A stretch of 22,308 nt of DNA from Vulcanimicrobiota bacterium (GCA_019233165.1 JAFAMS010000281.1:1-22308), one strand, 5' to 3'; positions 1 to 7,535 are shown, numbered from the stretch's first letter. Program-made: numbers and translations. The notes: generated by a model not told the origin, from the letters alone.

Positions 1-401
1 GTCGCGTCGCCGTCGACGTAGTGCTCCTTCTTCCAGATCTCGACGCGGCGCTTGAGCTCGCTGATCGCATACTCGCAGGCGGCGAATGCCTCGCTGCGGT
101 GCGGTGCCCCGACCGCCACCGCGACGCTCGTCTCGCCGATTTCCAAATCGCCGGTCCGATGGACGAGCGCGAGCTCGCACGGGCCGAACCGCGCGAGCGC
201 CTCGCGCGCGATCGCGCGCATCTGCTCGAGCGCCATCGCCGGATACGCTTCGTAGGAGAGCCCGCTCACCTTGCGGCCGTCGTGCTGGATCCGCACGACG
301 CCCAAGAACAGCGCGACCGCGCCGCAGGCGTCTGTCCGCACGCGTTCGACGAGCGGAGCGGGGTCGATCGGCACGGTGACGAGCTCGACGTAGGGTTCCA
401 T
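1..401 (-). CDS. moaE: Molybdopterin synthase catalytic (large) subunit MoaE, 3' end cut by window
   Basis: MoaE transfers sulfur from MoaD thiocarboxylate onto precursor Z (cPMP) to make molybdopterin in the cytoplasm. Reading the minus strand from the ATG at 401-399 gives MEPYVELVTVPIDP, then GAVALFLGVVR and SYEAYPAMALEQM, and near the end VGAPHRSEAFAACEYAI followed by ELKRRVEIWKKEHY. The last stretch is the typical MoaE active-site region with its conserved lysines. About 133 codons are visible and the family is usually 140-150 residues, so only a short tail is missing. The start codon overlaps the moaD stop by one base (TGATG), so the two subunits are translationally coupled, as expected for partners of one enzyme. 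Confidence 0.93.
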   Translation of the reverse strand, partial: MEPYVELVTVPIDPAPLVERVRTDACGAVALFLGVVRIQHDGRKVSGLSYEAYPAMALEQMRAIAREALARFGPCELALVHRTGDLEIGETSVAVAVGAPHRSEAFAACEYAISELKRRVEIWKKEHYVDGDA

Positions 402-643
402 CAGCCGCCTCCAACCGGCGGGAGGAACGCCACTTCGTCGCCGTCGCGGAGCCGCTCGTCGTCGCCTACCAGCGCGCCGTTGCGAGCGACGCGCGTCGAA
501 TCCCGCAGCGTCGCCAGCTCGGGGGCGTCGCCCTCGAGCCTCTGGCGCAGCCCGCCGACGGTCGCGGCGTCGACAACGCCGAACTCTCGTTCGCCGAAGC
601 CGAGCAGTTCCCGAATCCGCCCGAACGCGAGCACCCGTATCAT
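401..643 (-). CDS. moaD: Molybdopterin synthase sulfur-carrier subunit MoaD
   Basis: This 80-residue ubiquitin-fold protein starts MIRVLAFGRIRELLGF and ends PPVGGG. The terminal Gly-Gly is the site that is adenylated and converted to thiocarboxylate before sulfur is donated to MoaE's substrate. Length and C-terminus fit the family exactly. The ATG at 643-641 sits in a 4-base ATGA overlap with the stop of the upstream HAD phosphatase gene, and its own stop overlaps the moaE start. A longer open frame continues upstream but only overlaps the HAD gene, so it is disregarded. No other molybdenum-cofactor genes are visible in the window. Confidence 0.93.
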   Translation of the reverse strand: MIRVLAFGRIRELLGFGEREFGVVDAATVGGLRQRLEGDAPELATLRDSTRVARNGALVGDDERLRDGDEVAFLPPVGGG

Positions 644-1452
644 GCGAACTTCTTCTTGTACGGGGCGAGCGCGTAGCGCTCGACCGCCAGCGCGACGCCG
701 TCTTGATCGTTCGTCGCCGTCACGATCCGCACCGCGCTCTTGACCTCGGCAAGCGCGTTTCCCATTGCGACGCCGATTCCCGACCATTGCAACATCGGAA
801 CGTCGTTGCGCGAGTCGCCGATTGCGAGCACGCGTTCGCGCGGGATCTGAAAGTCGGCGCAGAGTCGCGCGAGCGCCTGCTGTTTCCCGGCGTCGCGGCT
901 GAGCACCGCGCACTCCGCGAAGTTCCCCCAGGTCTCGTAACGGAAGTTCAACGGATAGTCGCCGAACTCGCGATCCATCGCCTCGACCGCTTCCGCACCG
1001 AGAAAGCGGATGAACGTAGGCGCTTCTGAGAGCAGCTCTTTGAACGATGCGATCTCTTTCCAAGCGGGACCGGTCATGTCGGCCATGTAGATCGTGCTCC
1101 CGGTCAACCGATAGAAGAACTCCTCGACGTAAACGGCGATTTGCAAACCGTGCTTTTCCGCGTAATCGAGCATCGGCTTCGCGTACGGAAGCGGTACGGG
1201 AATGTGCACCAGCGTCCGGTTCGCCCCGAAATCCTTCGTCAGCGCACCGTGACAGCATATGACGGGCAGATTCAGCTCGAGTTCGTGCGAGATCCGAACC
1301 GGCATGTCGACGCCGCGACCCGTGACCAGCACGACGCGAATTCCGCTTTCCAGCGCGGCTTTGATCGCCCGGCGGTTTCGCGCCGAAACGTGCTCGTTCG
1401 AGTCCAGCAACGTTCCGTCTAAATCGAGGGCGATGAGGTCGATTAAGGGCAT
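640..1452 (-). CDS. Cof-type HAD-IIB family phosphatase
   Basis: This is a 270-residue haloacid-dehalogenase-superfamily hydrolase of the Cof/YidA type. All four motifs are visible: LDLDGTLLDS with nucleophile Asp10 and acid/base Asp12, VTGRG near residues 43-47, a lysine in DAGKQQAL, and GDSRNDVPML for Mg2+ binding. The region between motifs II and III is long, as expected for a C2 cap. Such enzymes dephosphorylate sugar phosphates, flavin or pyridoxal phosphates; the substrate cannot be read from sequence. It is the first gene of a minus-strand operon with moaD and moaE (ATGA overlap). Expression with moaDE does not by itself imply a cofactor role. A divergent gene starts at 1553, leaving about 100 bases for promoters. 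Confidence 0.88.
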   Translation of the reverse strand: MPLIDLIALDLDGTLLDSNEHVSARNRRAIKAALESGIRVVLVTGRGVDMPVRISHELELNLPVICCHGALTKDFGANRTLVHIPVPLPYAKPMLDYAEKHGLQIAVYVEEFFYRLTGSTIYMADMTGPAWKEIASFKELLSEAPTFIRFLGAEAVEAMDREFGDYPLNFRYETWGNFAECAVLSRDAGKQQALARLCADFQIPRERVLAIGDSRNDVPMLQWSGIGVAMGNALAEVKSAVRIVTATNDQDGVALAVERYALAPYKKKFA

Positions 1453-1552
1453 CCGAGACGCATCCTACGGGAGGTCCGCCCGGCGTTCCTAGGAACGCAC
1501 TGCGACGGTAGGGGCGCAACGCGCGACGCCGGCGAAACGTTCCCATCACCAA

Positions 1553-1969
1553 ATGTACCCCCGCACGTGGGCCGTTCGCCTCGTCTTCGCCGCCGCAGCA
1601 CCCGCGCTATGGAGCGCGCTCCTCGCGAGTCAGGCCTCGGCTGCGGGCGGCGACCGTTGCAGCGTCGACAATTTGCCGATCGACGGGCAGCGCGTCGCCG
1701 CAACGTTTTGCGTCGTAGACGCCGTCGCCGCCGGTCCGAACAAGCCGGTGCGCGTCACCGTTTCGGAGTCGCTCGTCGGACCCGGAGGGAACCTCAGCCG
1801 GACGTCGTCGCTCGATTTCGTCGCCGACGATCCCGCACGGGCGATAGACGACATCCCGCTTGCCGTGTTGGGTATCAAGAAAACGTTGCACTCGACGTTC
1901 CTCTACAGCGGCGGAACCGTCAAGCTCGAGCACGCCCTCCTGGTGCCGGGCGCCGTGACGGTCAAGTAG
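1553..1969 (+). CDS. Small exported protein of unknown function
   Basis: This is a 138-residue protein that I do not recognise. The N-terminus has a charged start (MYPRTWAVR), a hydrophobic stretch and an ASQASAAGG cleavage-like site near residues 26-33, so it is probably secreted by Sec. The mature part has two cysteines (RCSVDN and TFCVVD) that could form a disulfide, and an alternating beta-like pattern (VRVTVSESL, TSSLDFVADD, GTVKLEHALLVPG). It is predicted to be a small beta-rich extracytoplasmic protein. No convincing Shine-Dalgarno sequence precedes the ATG. It is transcribed divergently from the HAD-moaDE operon. Third-position GC use and the signal peptide support it being real. The open frame on the opposite strand has no such features. 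Confidence 0.62.
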   Translation: MYPRTWAVRLVFAAAAPALWSALLASQASAAGGDRCSVDNLPIDGQRVAATFCVVDAVAAGPNKPVRVTVSESLVGPGGNLSRTSSLDFVADDPARAIDDIPLAVLGIKKTLHSTFLYSGGTVKLEHALLVPGAVTVK

Positions 1970-2075
1970 GGGGCTGGCGCAACCTGCTCGGGTCGGCCGC
2001 TGGTTCATACCTGCTGTGAGGCATCGCCGCTACATCGCGCTCGTCTGCGCGAAGATCCCGGAGTGTTGATCTAGG

Positions 2076-3512
2076 ATGGGCTGCACGGCGATCGCGCCGG
2101 GGATGACGCCGCTCGAACAAGCGCGTTTCCTCGAAGAGCATCTTCCGCCCGGACTTTTCCGGATCGCCGAAGGCGGCGATGCGAAGGTCGCCTGGCGGAT
2201 CGCCCCCGAGCCTTTCGGCCTCTCGCCGGCGACCGTGGAAAAGATCGCCTCGCTGGGCGACGATCTCCTCGCGTTTTATCGCGGTCTGAACGCGCTCTAC
2301 ACGCGCAGCGCGCGTGGGACCGCTCCCGAGTTCATCGCCGAGTACCTCGATCGGGGAAAACCGGACTTCGTCATCCGTTTGGCACGCCAAAATCGCTTCC
2401 GCAGCGATCTCGTCGGCGTGATCCGGCCGGATTTGATTTTGACGGACGACGGTTTCATCGCCAGCGAGCTCGACAGTCTTCCGGGCGGGATGGGGTTCGT
2501 CGGCGCGATGGCCGAGCAGTACTGTCGCATCGGGTACGAAAGCATCGGGACCGCCGAGGGGATCGCCGACGGTTTCGCCGCGATGGCCGCGAGCACGGCG
2601 CAGCGCCCGCATCCGGTCGTCGCGATCGTCGTCTCCGAGGAATCGGCGGATTATCGGAACGAGCTCGATTGGCTCGCACGTAAGATCACCGAACGGGGAA
2701 CAGCGACGGTCTACTGTGCCGCGCCGCAGGAGATCGTCTTCACGGAACAAGCGCTCTTCGTCCGTCTCCCCGACGGCCGCGAAGAAAAGCTGGACGTGAT
2801 CTACCGGAACTTCGAGCTCTTCGATCTCCTCAACGTCCCCAAGTGGGAGCTGATGCTGTACGCCGCGCGCAAGAATCGCGTGAAGATGACGCCGCCGCCG
2901 AAGCCGCAGCTCGAAGAGAAACTCTCGTTCGCGCTCTTCCATCATCCGGCTCTCGAAGATCTCTGGCGCGCCGAGCTGGGGCCGCAAACCTTCGAACGGC
3001 TGCAGGGCGTCTTCCCTCAGACCTGGGTTCTCGATCCGCGCCGGCTTCCGCCGCAAGCGGCAATCCACTCGCTGAGCGCCGGCGGAAAGCCCGTGTTCGA
3101 CTGGATGCAGCTCGCGGGTCTCGGGAAGTCGGAACGCGATTTCGTGATCAAACCTTCCGGCTTCAGTCCGCTCGCCTGGGGCGCCCGCGGCGTCAAAGTC
3201 GCAAACGATCTTCCGCGACCGGAATGGACCGCGGCGCTCTCCGAAGCGCTCTCCGCCTACGAGCGGACGCCGTCGATCTTGCAACGCTTCCGCAAAGGCC
3301 GCCGCGTCGCCGCCCGCTGGTGGGAACGCGAGTCCGGCGAGATTCGCATCATGGAAGGCCGCATTCGGCTCTCGCCCTACTATTTCGTCGTCGGCGAGCG
3401 CACGCAGCTCGGCGGGATCCTCGCGACGATTGCGCCGGCCGACAAGCGGCTGATCCACGGCATGCGCGACGCCGTCATGGCGCCGTGCATCCTCAGCGAG
3501 GACGGCGCCTGA
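2076..3512 (+). CDS. ATP-grasp-like protein of uncharacterised family
   Basis: This is a 478-residue protein of unknown specific function. Two conserved-looking blocks resemble the permuted ATP-grasp arrangement of glutathionylspermidine-synthase-like enzymes. Residues 117-141 read RPDLILTDDGF followed by ELDSLPGGMGF, a pre-ATP-grasp type substrate block. From about residue 356 comes FVIKPSGFSPLAWGARGVKV, a possible phosphate-binding loop, then SILQRF and a tail with LSPYYFVVGERTQLGGILATIAP. The ligase assignment is inference from these blocks. The start at 2076 is uncertain: a GGAG lies 12 bases upstream, and an in-frame ATG at residue 10 is possible. The stop overlaps the presumed start of the DUF1345 membrane gene, implying co-translation and perhaps a joint function. 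Confidence 0.75.
   Translation: MGCTAIAPGMTPLEQARFLEEHLPPGLFRIAEGGDAKVAWRIAPEPFGLSPATVEKIASLGDDLLAFYRGLNALYTRSARGTAPEFIAEYLDRGKPDFVIRLARQNRFRSDLVGVIRPDLILTDDGFIASELDSLPGGMGFVGAMAEQYCRIGYESIGTAEGIADGFAAMAASTAQRPHPVVAIVVSEESADYRNELDWLARKITERGTATVYCAAPQEIVFTEQALFVRLPDGREEKLDVIYRNFELFDLLNVPKWELMLYAARKNRVKMTPPPKPQLEEKLSFALFHHPALEDLWRAELGPQTFERLQGVFPQTWVLDPRRLPPQAAIHSLSAGGKPVFDWMQLAGLGKSERDFVIKPSGFSPLAWGARGVKVANDLPRPEWTAALSEALSAYERTPSILQRFRKGRRVAARWWERESGEIRIMEGRIRLSPYYFVVGERTQLGGILATIAPADKRLIHGMRDAVMAPCILSEDGA
3498..3502 (+). promoter_or_regulatory. Shine-Dalgarno GAGGA for a CTG start
   Basis: GAGGA lies six bases before the CTG at 3509-3511. It supports that CTG as the initiation codon of the DUF1345 gene. 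It is embedded in the last codons of the upstream gene. Confidence 0.5.
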
Positions 3513-4138
3513 TCCAACGCACCCGCGTCGTCATCTGGAGCGTCGCGGTCGTGGGTGGAGTCGCCGTTTGGCTCGCGGATTTCGGGGCGCTCCCGGGTGC
3601 GCGCTTCGTCGCAGCGTGGTCGGCGTTCGCCGCGCTTTTGCTCGCGGAGATCTGGATCTTCGTGATCAGCAGCGACCCCGCGAGGACGAAGCGCCGCGCC
3701 GCCCAAAGCGATCCCGGGAAGCACGCCGTCCTCATCCTCGTCCTGCTCGCGAGCTGTATGGGATTCAGTGCTGCGGTCCTCGTTCTTGGCGAAGCCTCCT
3801 CACAGCACGCGCGTGAAGGATTCTCCGTAGCTCTCGCCGTCCTCGCGATCGCCCTCTCTTGGACGTTGATTCACACGACGATGACGCTGCGGTACGCGCA
3901 TTTATTCTACGCGACCGAGCCGGGCGGAGGGATGATCTTCCCGGAAACGCCGGAACCGTCCGACAGCGACTTTGCGTATTTCGCGTTCGTCGTCGGGATG
4001 ACGTTTCAAACCTCCGACGTCTCGATTGCCGATAGCGCGATCCGCCGGCTGGTCGTCGTTCACGGCGCCGTTTCGTTTATCTATAACGTCGCGATCATCG
4101 CCGTGGCCGTCAATATCGGCACCGGACTCTTACACTAG
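3509..4138 (+). CDS. DUF1345 family integral membrane protein, probable CTG start
   Basis: This is a 209-residue polytopic inner-membrane protein. Hydrophobic segments lie near residues 6-25, 33-50, 72-93, 104-122 and 185-207. The family signature is the loop and helix DFAYFAFVVGMTFQTSDVSI followed by RRLVVVHGAVSFIYN, which I recognise as DUF1345; no biochemical function is established for that family that I know of. No ATG, GTG or TTG occurs between the upstream stop and the first transmembrane helix; the first in-frame GTG (3551) lies inside that helix. A CTG at 3509 overlaps the upstream TGA as CTGA and has GAGGA six bases upstream, giving the usual family length. The 3' end overlaps the convergent aminotransferase gene by nine bases. 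Confidence 0.82.
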   Translation: MIQRTRVVIWSVAVVGGVAVWLADFGALPGARFVAAWSAFAALLLAEIWIFVISSDPARTKRRAAQSDPGKHAVLILVLLASCMGFSAAVLVLGEASSQHAREGFSVALAVLAIALSWTLIHTTMTLRYAHLFYATEPGGGMIFPETPEPSDSDFAYFAFVVGMTFQTSDVSIADSAIRRLVVVHGAVSFIYNVAIIAVAVNIGTGLLH

Positions 4139-5251
4139 AAGCTCCAGCAGCGCGTCGATTTCGTCCGCCGAGTTGTAACCGTGCGGAGAGACTCGAATTC
4201 CGTTCGCCCGATAGGTCACGCAAATTCCGGCTCCGGCGAGGCGCGCTCCAAGGGAGAGCGAATCGACGCCGTCGAGCGAAAACGTCACGATCCCCGAACG
4301 GGCGGCTTCGGCCCGAACGCTCGCGATTCGGGCTCCGCGCCGAGCGAGTCCCTCGCAGAGCCGGTCCGTGAGCGATAAGACGTGTGAGGCGATCGCGGGG
4401 ACGTCGTGCTTGCGCAGGAGCGCGACCGACGTCGCAAGCGAGAGCGCGCCGATGAAGTTCGGGGTTCCCGCTTCGTAACGGGAAGCGAAGCGCGCGAGCG
4501 GCTGTTCGTAATTCAGAAAATCCCAAATGTCGCTCACGGAGCGCCAGCCCGGCGCGCGCACCTTCAGGCGATCCAAGAGCGCCGCGCGCACGTAGAGAAA
4601 GCTGATCCCCTGGAGCGCGAGCAGCCATTTCGCACCGCCGGCGTAGAGCGCGTCGCACGGAAACGCTCGCACGTCGAGCGGGAATGCCCCGAGCGCCTGT
4701 ATCGCATCGACGACGAAGAGCGAGCCCGCCGCGCGTGCGATCTCCCCGAGCGCGGCGAGATCGTGACGGTAGCCGTCCCGGAACCCGACCCACGAGACGG
4801 CGACGAGCCGCGTCCGCGGCCCGATCGCGCGCCGCAACGCATCGGGGGTCAACCGTTCGCGCTCGGTCTGGACGAACCGAATCGAGACTCCCCGCTCGCG
4901 TAACGCGAGCCAAGGATACGCGTTCGCGCCGAACTCGTCGTCGCCGAGGATCACCTCGTCGCCCGGCACCCAGTCGAGGCCGCCCGCAATCGCGTTCGCC
5001 CCATCCGAGGTAGCGCGCAAGAACGCAATCTCGTCGGAAGACGCGCCGATCAGCTCCCCGACGATGCGGCGATACTCGTCGAGCCGGGCTTCATATTCGG
5101 CGACGCCGAGGACGCCGCGCTCGGCGTGCGCGTCGACGAACGCCTTCGTCGCGACGCGCGTCACGCGCGGCAAGACGCCCGCCGCGGCGTGGTTAAGATA
5201 GATCAAGCGCGGATCGAGGTCGAACTCCGCGCGGGGGATCGGAGTCGCTAT
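4130..5251 (-). CDS. Class V (PLP-dependent) aminotransferase, start codon unclear
   Basis: This is a PLP enzyme of the cysteine desulfurase/isopenicillin-N-epimerase/kynureninase fold. Visible landmarks are FDLDPRLIYLNHAAAG at the N-terminus, ATSDGANAIAGGL, SWVGFRDGYRHDL, FVVDAIQALGAFPLDV (PLP-ring aspartate), YAGGAKWLLALQGISFLYV (Schiff-base lysine) and YEAGTPNF. Substrate specificity cannot be read. The conserved FDLDP block lies upstream of the first in-frame TTG (5206), so the start must be further 5'. The choices are an ATA at 5251 overlapping the upstream TAG as ATAG (used here as the minimal extent) or a GTG at 5353 with a 106-base overlap. Neither has a Shine-Dalgarno sequence. It follows the exported BsuPI protein gene on the same strand. 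Confidence 0.85.
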   Translation of the reverse strand: MATPIPRAEFDLDPRLIYLNHAAAGVLPRVTRVATKAFVDAHAERGVLGVAEYEARLDEYRRIVGELIGASSDEIAFLRATSDGANAIAGGLDWVPGDEVILGDDEFGANAYPWLALRERGVSIRFVQTERERLTPDALRRAIGPRTRLVAVSWVGFRDGYRHDLAALGEIARAAGSLFVVDAIQALGAFPLDVRAFPCDALYAGGAKWLLALQGISFLYVRAALLDRLKVRAPGWRSVSDIWDFLNYEQPLARFASRYEAGTPNFIGALSLATSVALLRKHDVPAIASHVLSLTDRLCEGLARRGARIASVRAEAARSGIVTFSLDGVDSLSLGARLAGAGICVTYRANGIRVSPHGYNSADEIDALLELLV

Positions 5252-6063
5252 TTGACGCCGAGCGAAACGGGAGACGAAATCAAGGGCGTGCGCAGCTCGA
5301 GCCTGGCCCGCAACTGGTAGCGCCCGGGGTCGGCGGCGCTCCAGCCCGGCCACACGTCTGCGTACGTTTGCGCTTCACCGGGCGCGAGCGTCACTTGGCC
5401 GAGCGACTGCAGGAAACGCTTTCCACCACTCGAGTCCCAAACGGTCGTTCCGTCGCGGTCGACGAGAAACGTGGCGCGCGCGCTCGTCGGGAACGTCAGC
5501 GTGTACGGGACGTCGAGCGTGTTACGGATCGTGACGGAGACGTGCAAGCCGTCCGCGGCTGCCGATGCGGTCGGAATCACGGCCAGCGCGACCGCCGGCG
5601 AGGCGAGCGGCGTGTCGACGGTGTTGAACACTGCGAGGTGCACGTCGGCGTGCGTCTTGTCGATCACGTGAAGCGTCGTCCCCGGCGACTGTTTGAGGAT
5701 TGCAGCGAAAGGAATGTAAAGATCGCCGTGACGCTCGAACGGCGCGTGCGCGAGCGTCACGCTTTTGCCGTCGATCCGAGCGGTCCGCGTTCCGGCGGAG
5801 AACGTGGCGGCGTGTCCGCGGACGGCGAGCTTGACGGTCCCTTTCCCTTCGAAAACCAGCAGACCGTTGGCGACCCGCGTGAAATCGACGGCATCGATGA
5901 AAAGCTCGCCGTCGTGGAGGACCGCGACGTCCGTCTTCTCGGAGATCGGTCTGCCGTCGAGCGTGAGATGAACCGGCGTATCGGCAGCGGCCAACGCCGG
6001 CGAAATCGTGAGGCCGAACGCGACGAGCGCCGCCGCAATCAAAAGGAACGAAGCGCTACGCAG
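5248..6063 (-). CDS. Exported copper-amine-oxidase-N / BsuPI-domain protein, probable CTG start
   Basis: From a CTG at 6063 the product is 271 residues and begins MRSASFLLIAAALVAFGLT, then ISPALAAAD, a complete Sec signal peptide with an arginine n-region and an ALA-A cleavage site. Residues about 30-135 (TLDGRPI, GELFIDAVDFTRVANG, GDLYIPFAAIL) resemble the copper amine oxidase N-terminal-like domain common in exported proteins. Residues about 155-265 (VSVTIRNTLDVPYTLTFP, VDRDGTTVWDSSGGKRF, LAPGEAQTYADVWPG) resemble the BsuPI proteinase-inhibitor domain. The alternative TTG at 6042 would remove the charged n-region. The start overlaps the end of phoU by eight bases and uses an AAGGAG located inside phoU. 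A role in envelope binding or protease inhibition is inference. Confidence 0.8.
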   Translation of the reverse strand: MRSASFLLIAAALVAFGLTISPALAAADTPVHLTLDGRPISEKTDVAVLHDGELFIDAVDFTRVANGLLVFEGKGTVKLAVRGHAATFSAGTRTARIDGKSVTLAHAPFERHGDLYIPFAAILKQSPGTTLHVIDKTHADVHLAVFNTVDTPLASPAVALAVIPTASAAADGLHVSVTIRNTLDVPYTLTFPTSARATFLVDRDGTTVWDSSGGKRFLQSLGQVTLAPGEAQTYADVWPGWSAADPGRYQLRARLELRTPLISSPVSLGVK

Positions 6064-6691
6064 TGCCGATCATCTCCTTGGTGTGCCACGCAATGTTCTG
6101 CGCGCGGTCACCGACGCGCTCGAGGACGGCGAGCGAGAACAGCAGCAGGGTCCCGGCGCGCACGACGGCGGGGTCCGCTTGCATCTCCGCCTGCAGCTTC
6201 TCGATCCCGCGATGGTACAAGAGGTCGACGCGATCGTCGCGCGCGATCACCGCGTCGGCGAGCTCGCCCGAAGCTTCGCTGAAGGCGCGCATCGCATCGA
6301 CGACCATCTGCCGCGCTTCGTGGCCCATCCGTCCGATCTCGACGTGCGCGGGACGGATCGGGGCGTCGACGAGCTTGACCGCGTTCTTTCCGATATCGAC
6401 GGCGTAGTCGCCGATACGCTCGAGGTCGGTGTTGATCTGCAGCATTGCCGCGACCTGGCGCAGCTCGCCGGCGAGCGGTTGCTGCTTCCACATGAGCTCG
6501 ATGCACGCGCCTTCGATCTGCCGTCGCAAGCCATCGATCTCATCGTCGCCGGCGATCACCCGCGCCGCCAAATCGACGTCCCGCTCTTCGAGTGCCGCGA
6601 CGGCGGAATGCAGCGCATCGGTCGCGAGGGCGCCGAGACGGACGACGTCGAGCCGCGTCTTCTCGAGAGCTTCATGGTAAGCAGTGCGCAT
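6056..6691 (-). CDS. phoU: PhoU-family phosphate signalling protein
   Basis: PhoU is a cytoplasmic, metal-binding helical protein that links the PstSCAB phosphate transporter to the PhoR/PhoB two-component system and keeps the Pho regulon off in phosphate excess. The 211-residue protein shows the two tandem PhoU repeats: INTDLERIGDYAVDIGK near residues 86-102 and LAVLERVGDRAQNIAW near 187-202, each with the E-x3-D metal-binding motif. The start MRTAYHEALEKTR at 6691 is typical of the family; the open frame runs further upstream but only as a shadow of the divergent hydratase gene. No pst, phoR or phoB genes lie nearby, so its partners must be encoded elsewhere. The mRNA probably has a leader of only a few bases. 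Confidence 0.93.
   Translation of the reverse strand: MRTAYHEALEKTRLDVVRLGALATDALHSAVAALEERDVDLAARVIAGDDEIDGLRRQIEGACIELMWKQQPLAGELRQVAAMLQINTDLERIGDYAVDIGKNAVKLVDAPIRPAHVEIGRMGHEARQMVVDAMRAFSEASGELADAVIARDDRVDLLYHRGIEKLQAEMQADPAVVRAGTLLLFSLAVLERVGDRAQNIAWHTKEMIGTA
6074..6079 (-). promoter_or_regulatory. Shine-Dalgarno AAGGAG favouring the CTG start at 6063
   Basis: A full AAGGAG lies ten bases before the CTG at 6063, inside the last codons of phoU. An ATG just after it is in the phoU frame and reaches the phoU stop within a few codons, so the site most likely serves the next gene. Confidence 0.5.
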
Positions 6692-6701
6692 AGCCGCATG
6701 C

Positions 6702-6710
6702 AGTATAGCA
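6702..6710 (-). promoter_or_regulatory. Extended -10 promoter (TGCTATACT) of phoU
   Basis: On the minus strand TGC-TATACT forms a near-consensus extended -10 element. The expected transcription start is near 6695, only about four bases before the phoU ATG. No clear -35 is visible, which is normal for extended -10 promoters. Confidence 0.5.
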
Positions 6711-6752
6711 CGCGGGGGAGGGCGGCGCACCCACCGTGGTGGAGTTACGTTC

Positions 6753-7535
6753 GTGTTTACGACGATAGAACTGGAGCGAGCGGACGGCATCGCCGTCTTG
6801 ACGTTGAACCGTCCTGCCGTTCTCAACGCCCTCTCGATAGCGCTCCTGGACGAACTCGCCGCCGCGCTGGACGAGCTCGAAGAGGATCGTTCGACGCGAG
6901 CCGTCGTTCTGACCGGCTCGGGCGAGAAAGCGTTTGCGGCGGGAGCGGACATCGCCGAATTCGAGACGATCGAGAGCGCGGTCGCCGGCGCGGCATTCGC
7001 GCGCCGCGGCCAAGCGATCGTCTCGCGGATCGGCGCACTTCGCGTCCCCGTAATCGCCGCGGTCAATGGGTTCGCGCTCGGCGGCGGCTGCGAGCTCGCG
7101 CTCGCGTGCGACATCCGGATCGCGAGCCGGAATGCGAAGTTCGGACAGCCCGAGGTGAACTTGGGATTGATCCCCGGCTACGGCGGGACGCAGCGGCTGA
7201 CGCGGCTCGTCGGGATGGGGATGGCGATGTATTTGTGCCTCTCGGGTGAGATGATCGACGCCGAAGCCGCGCTGCGCGCAGGACTCGTGCAGAAAGTCGT
7301 TGCTCCCGAGGAGCTGCTCGGTGAAGCGAAACGCGTCGCCGCGGCGATTGCGGCGAAGGCGCCGCTCGCGGTCGAAGCTGCAAAGCGCGCGATCGCCGAC
7401 GGCAGTCAAGCTCCGCTGGAGGAAGGGTTGGCGATCGAAGCGCTGCATTTCGGAAGCGTCACGACGACCCAAGATTTCCGCGAGGGGACGAAGGCGTTTC
7501 TCGAAAAGCGCAAGCCCGCGTTCTCGGGACGGTGA
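6753..7535 (+). CDS. Enoyl-CoA hydratase (crotonase family)
   Basis: This is a 260-residue crotonase that hydrates trans-2-enoyl-CoA to 3-hydroxyacyl-CoA in beta-oxidation or related CoA pathways. It has AAGADIAEF near residues 62-70 and NGFALGGGCELALACD near 105-120 for the oxyanion hole. Both catalytic glutamates are present: Glu114 in GGGCELA and Glu134 in GQPEVNLGLIPGYGGTQRL. With both acids it is expected to be a hydratase rather than an isomerase or dehalogenase. The GTG at 6753 is chosen because GGAG lies eight bases upstream and MFTTIELERADGIAVLTLNRP matches the usual N-terminus. The stop overlaps the ATG of the next gene (TGATG). The gene diverges from phoU across 61 bases. Confidence 0.93.
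   Translation: MFTTIELERADGIAVLTLNRPAVLNALSIALLDELAAALDELEEDRSTRAVVLTGSGEKAFAAGADIAEFETIESAVAGAAFARRGQAIVSRIGALRVPVIAAVNGFALGGGCELALACDIRIASRNAKFGQPEVNLGLIPGYGGTQRLTRLVGMGMAMYLCLSGEMIDAEAALRAGLVQKVVAPEELLGEAKRVAAAIAAKAPLAVEAAKRAIADGSQAPLEEGLAIEALHFGSVTTTQDFREGTKAFLEKRKPAFSGR

Noticed and set aside
644..1552. Long minus-strand frame continuing upstream of moaD
   Set aside because: It overlaps the HAD phosphatase, which has all family motifs. MoaD is complete from its own ATG at 643.
1962..3458. 498-codon minus-strand open frame
   Set aside because: It is antisense to the ATP-grasp-like gene, rich in Arg/Asp/Glu from GC-biased codons, and has no recognisable motif. A shadow frame.
6731..6742. 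CCACC-GT-GGTGG dyad before the enoyl-CoA hydratase
   Set aside because: It is only five pairs with a two-base centre and overlaps the ribosome-binding site. Too short to call an operator.
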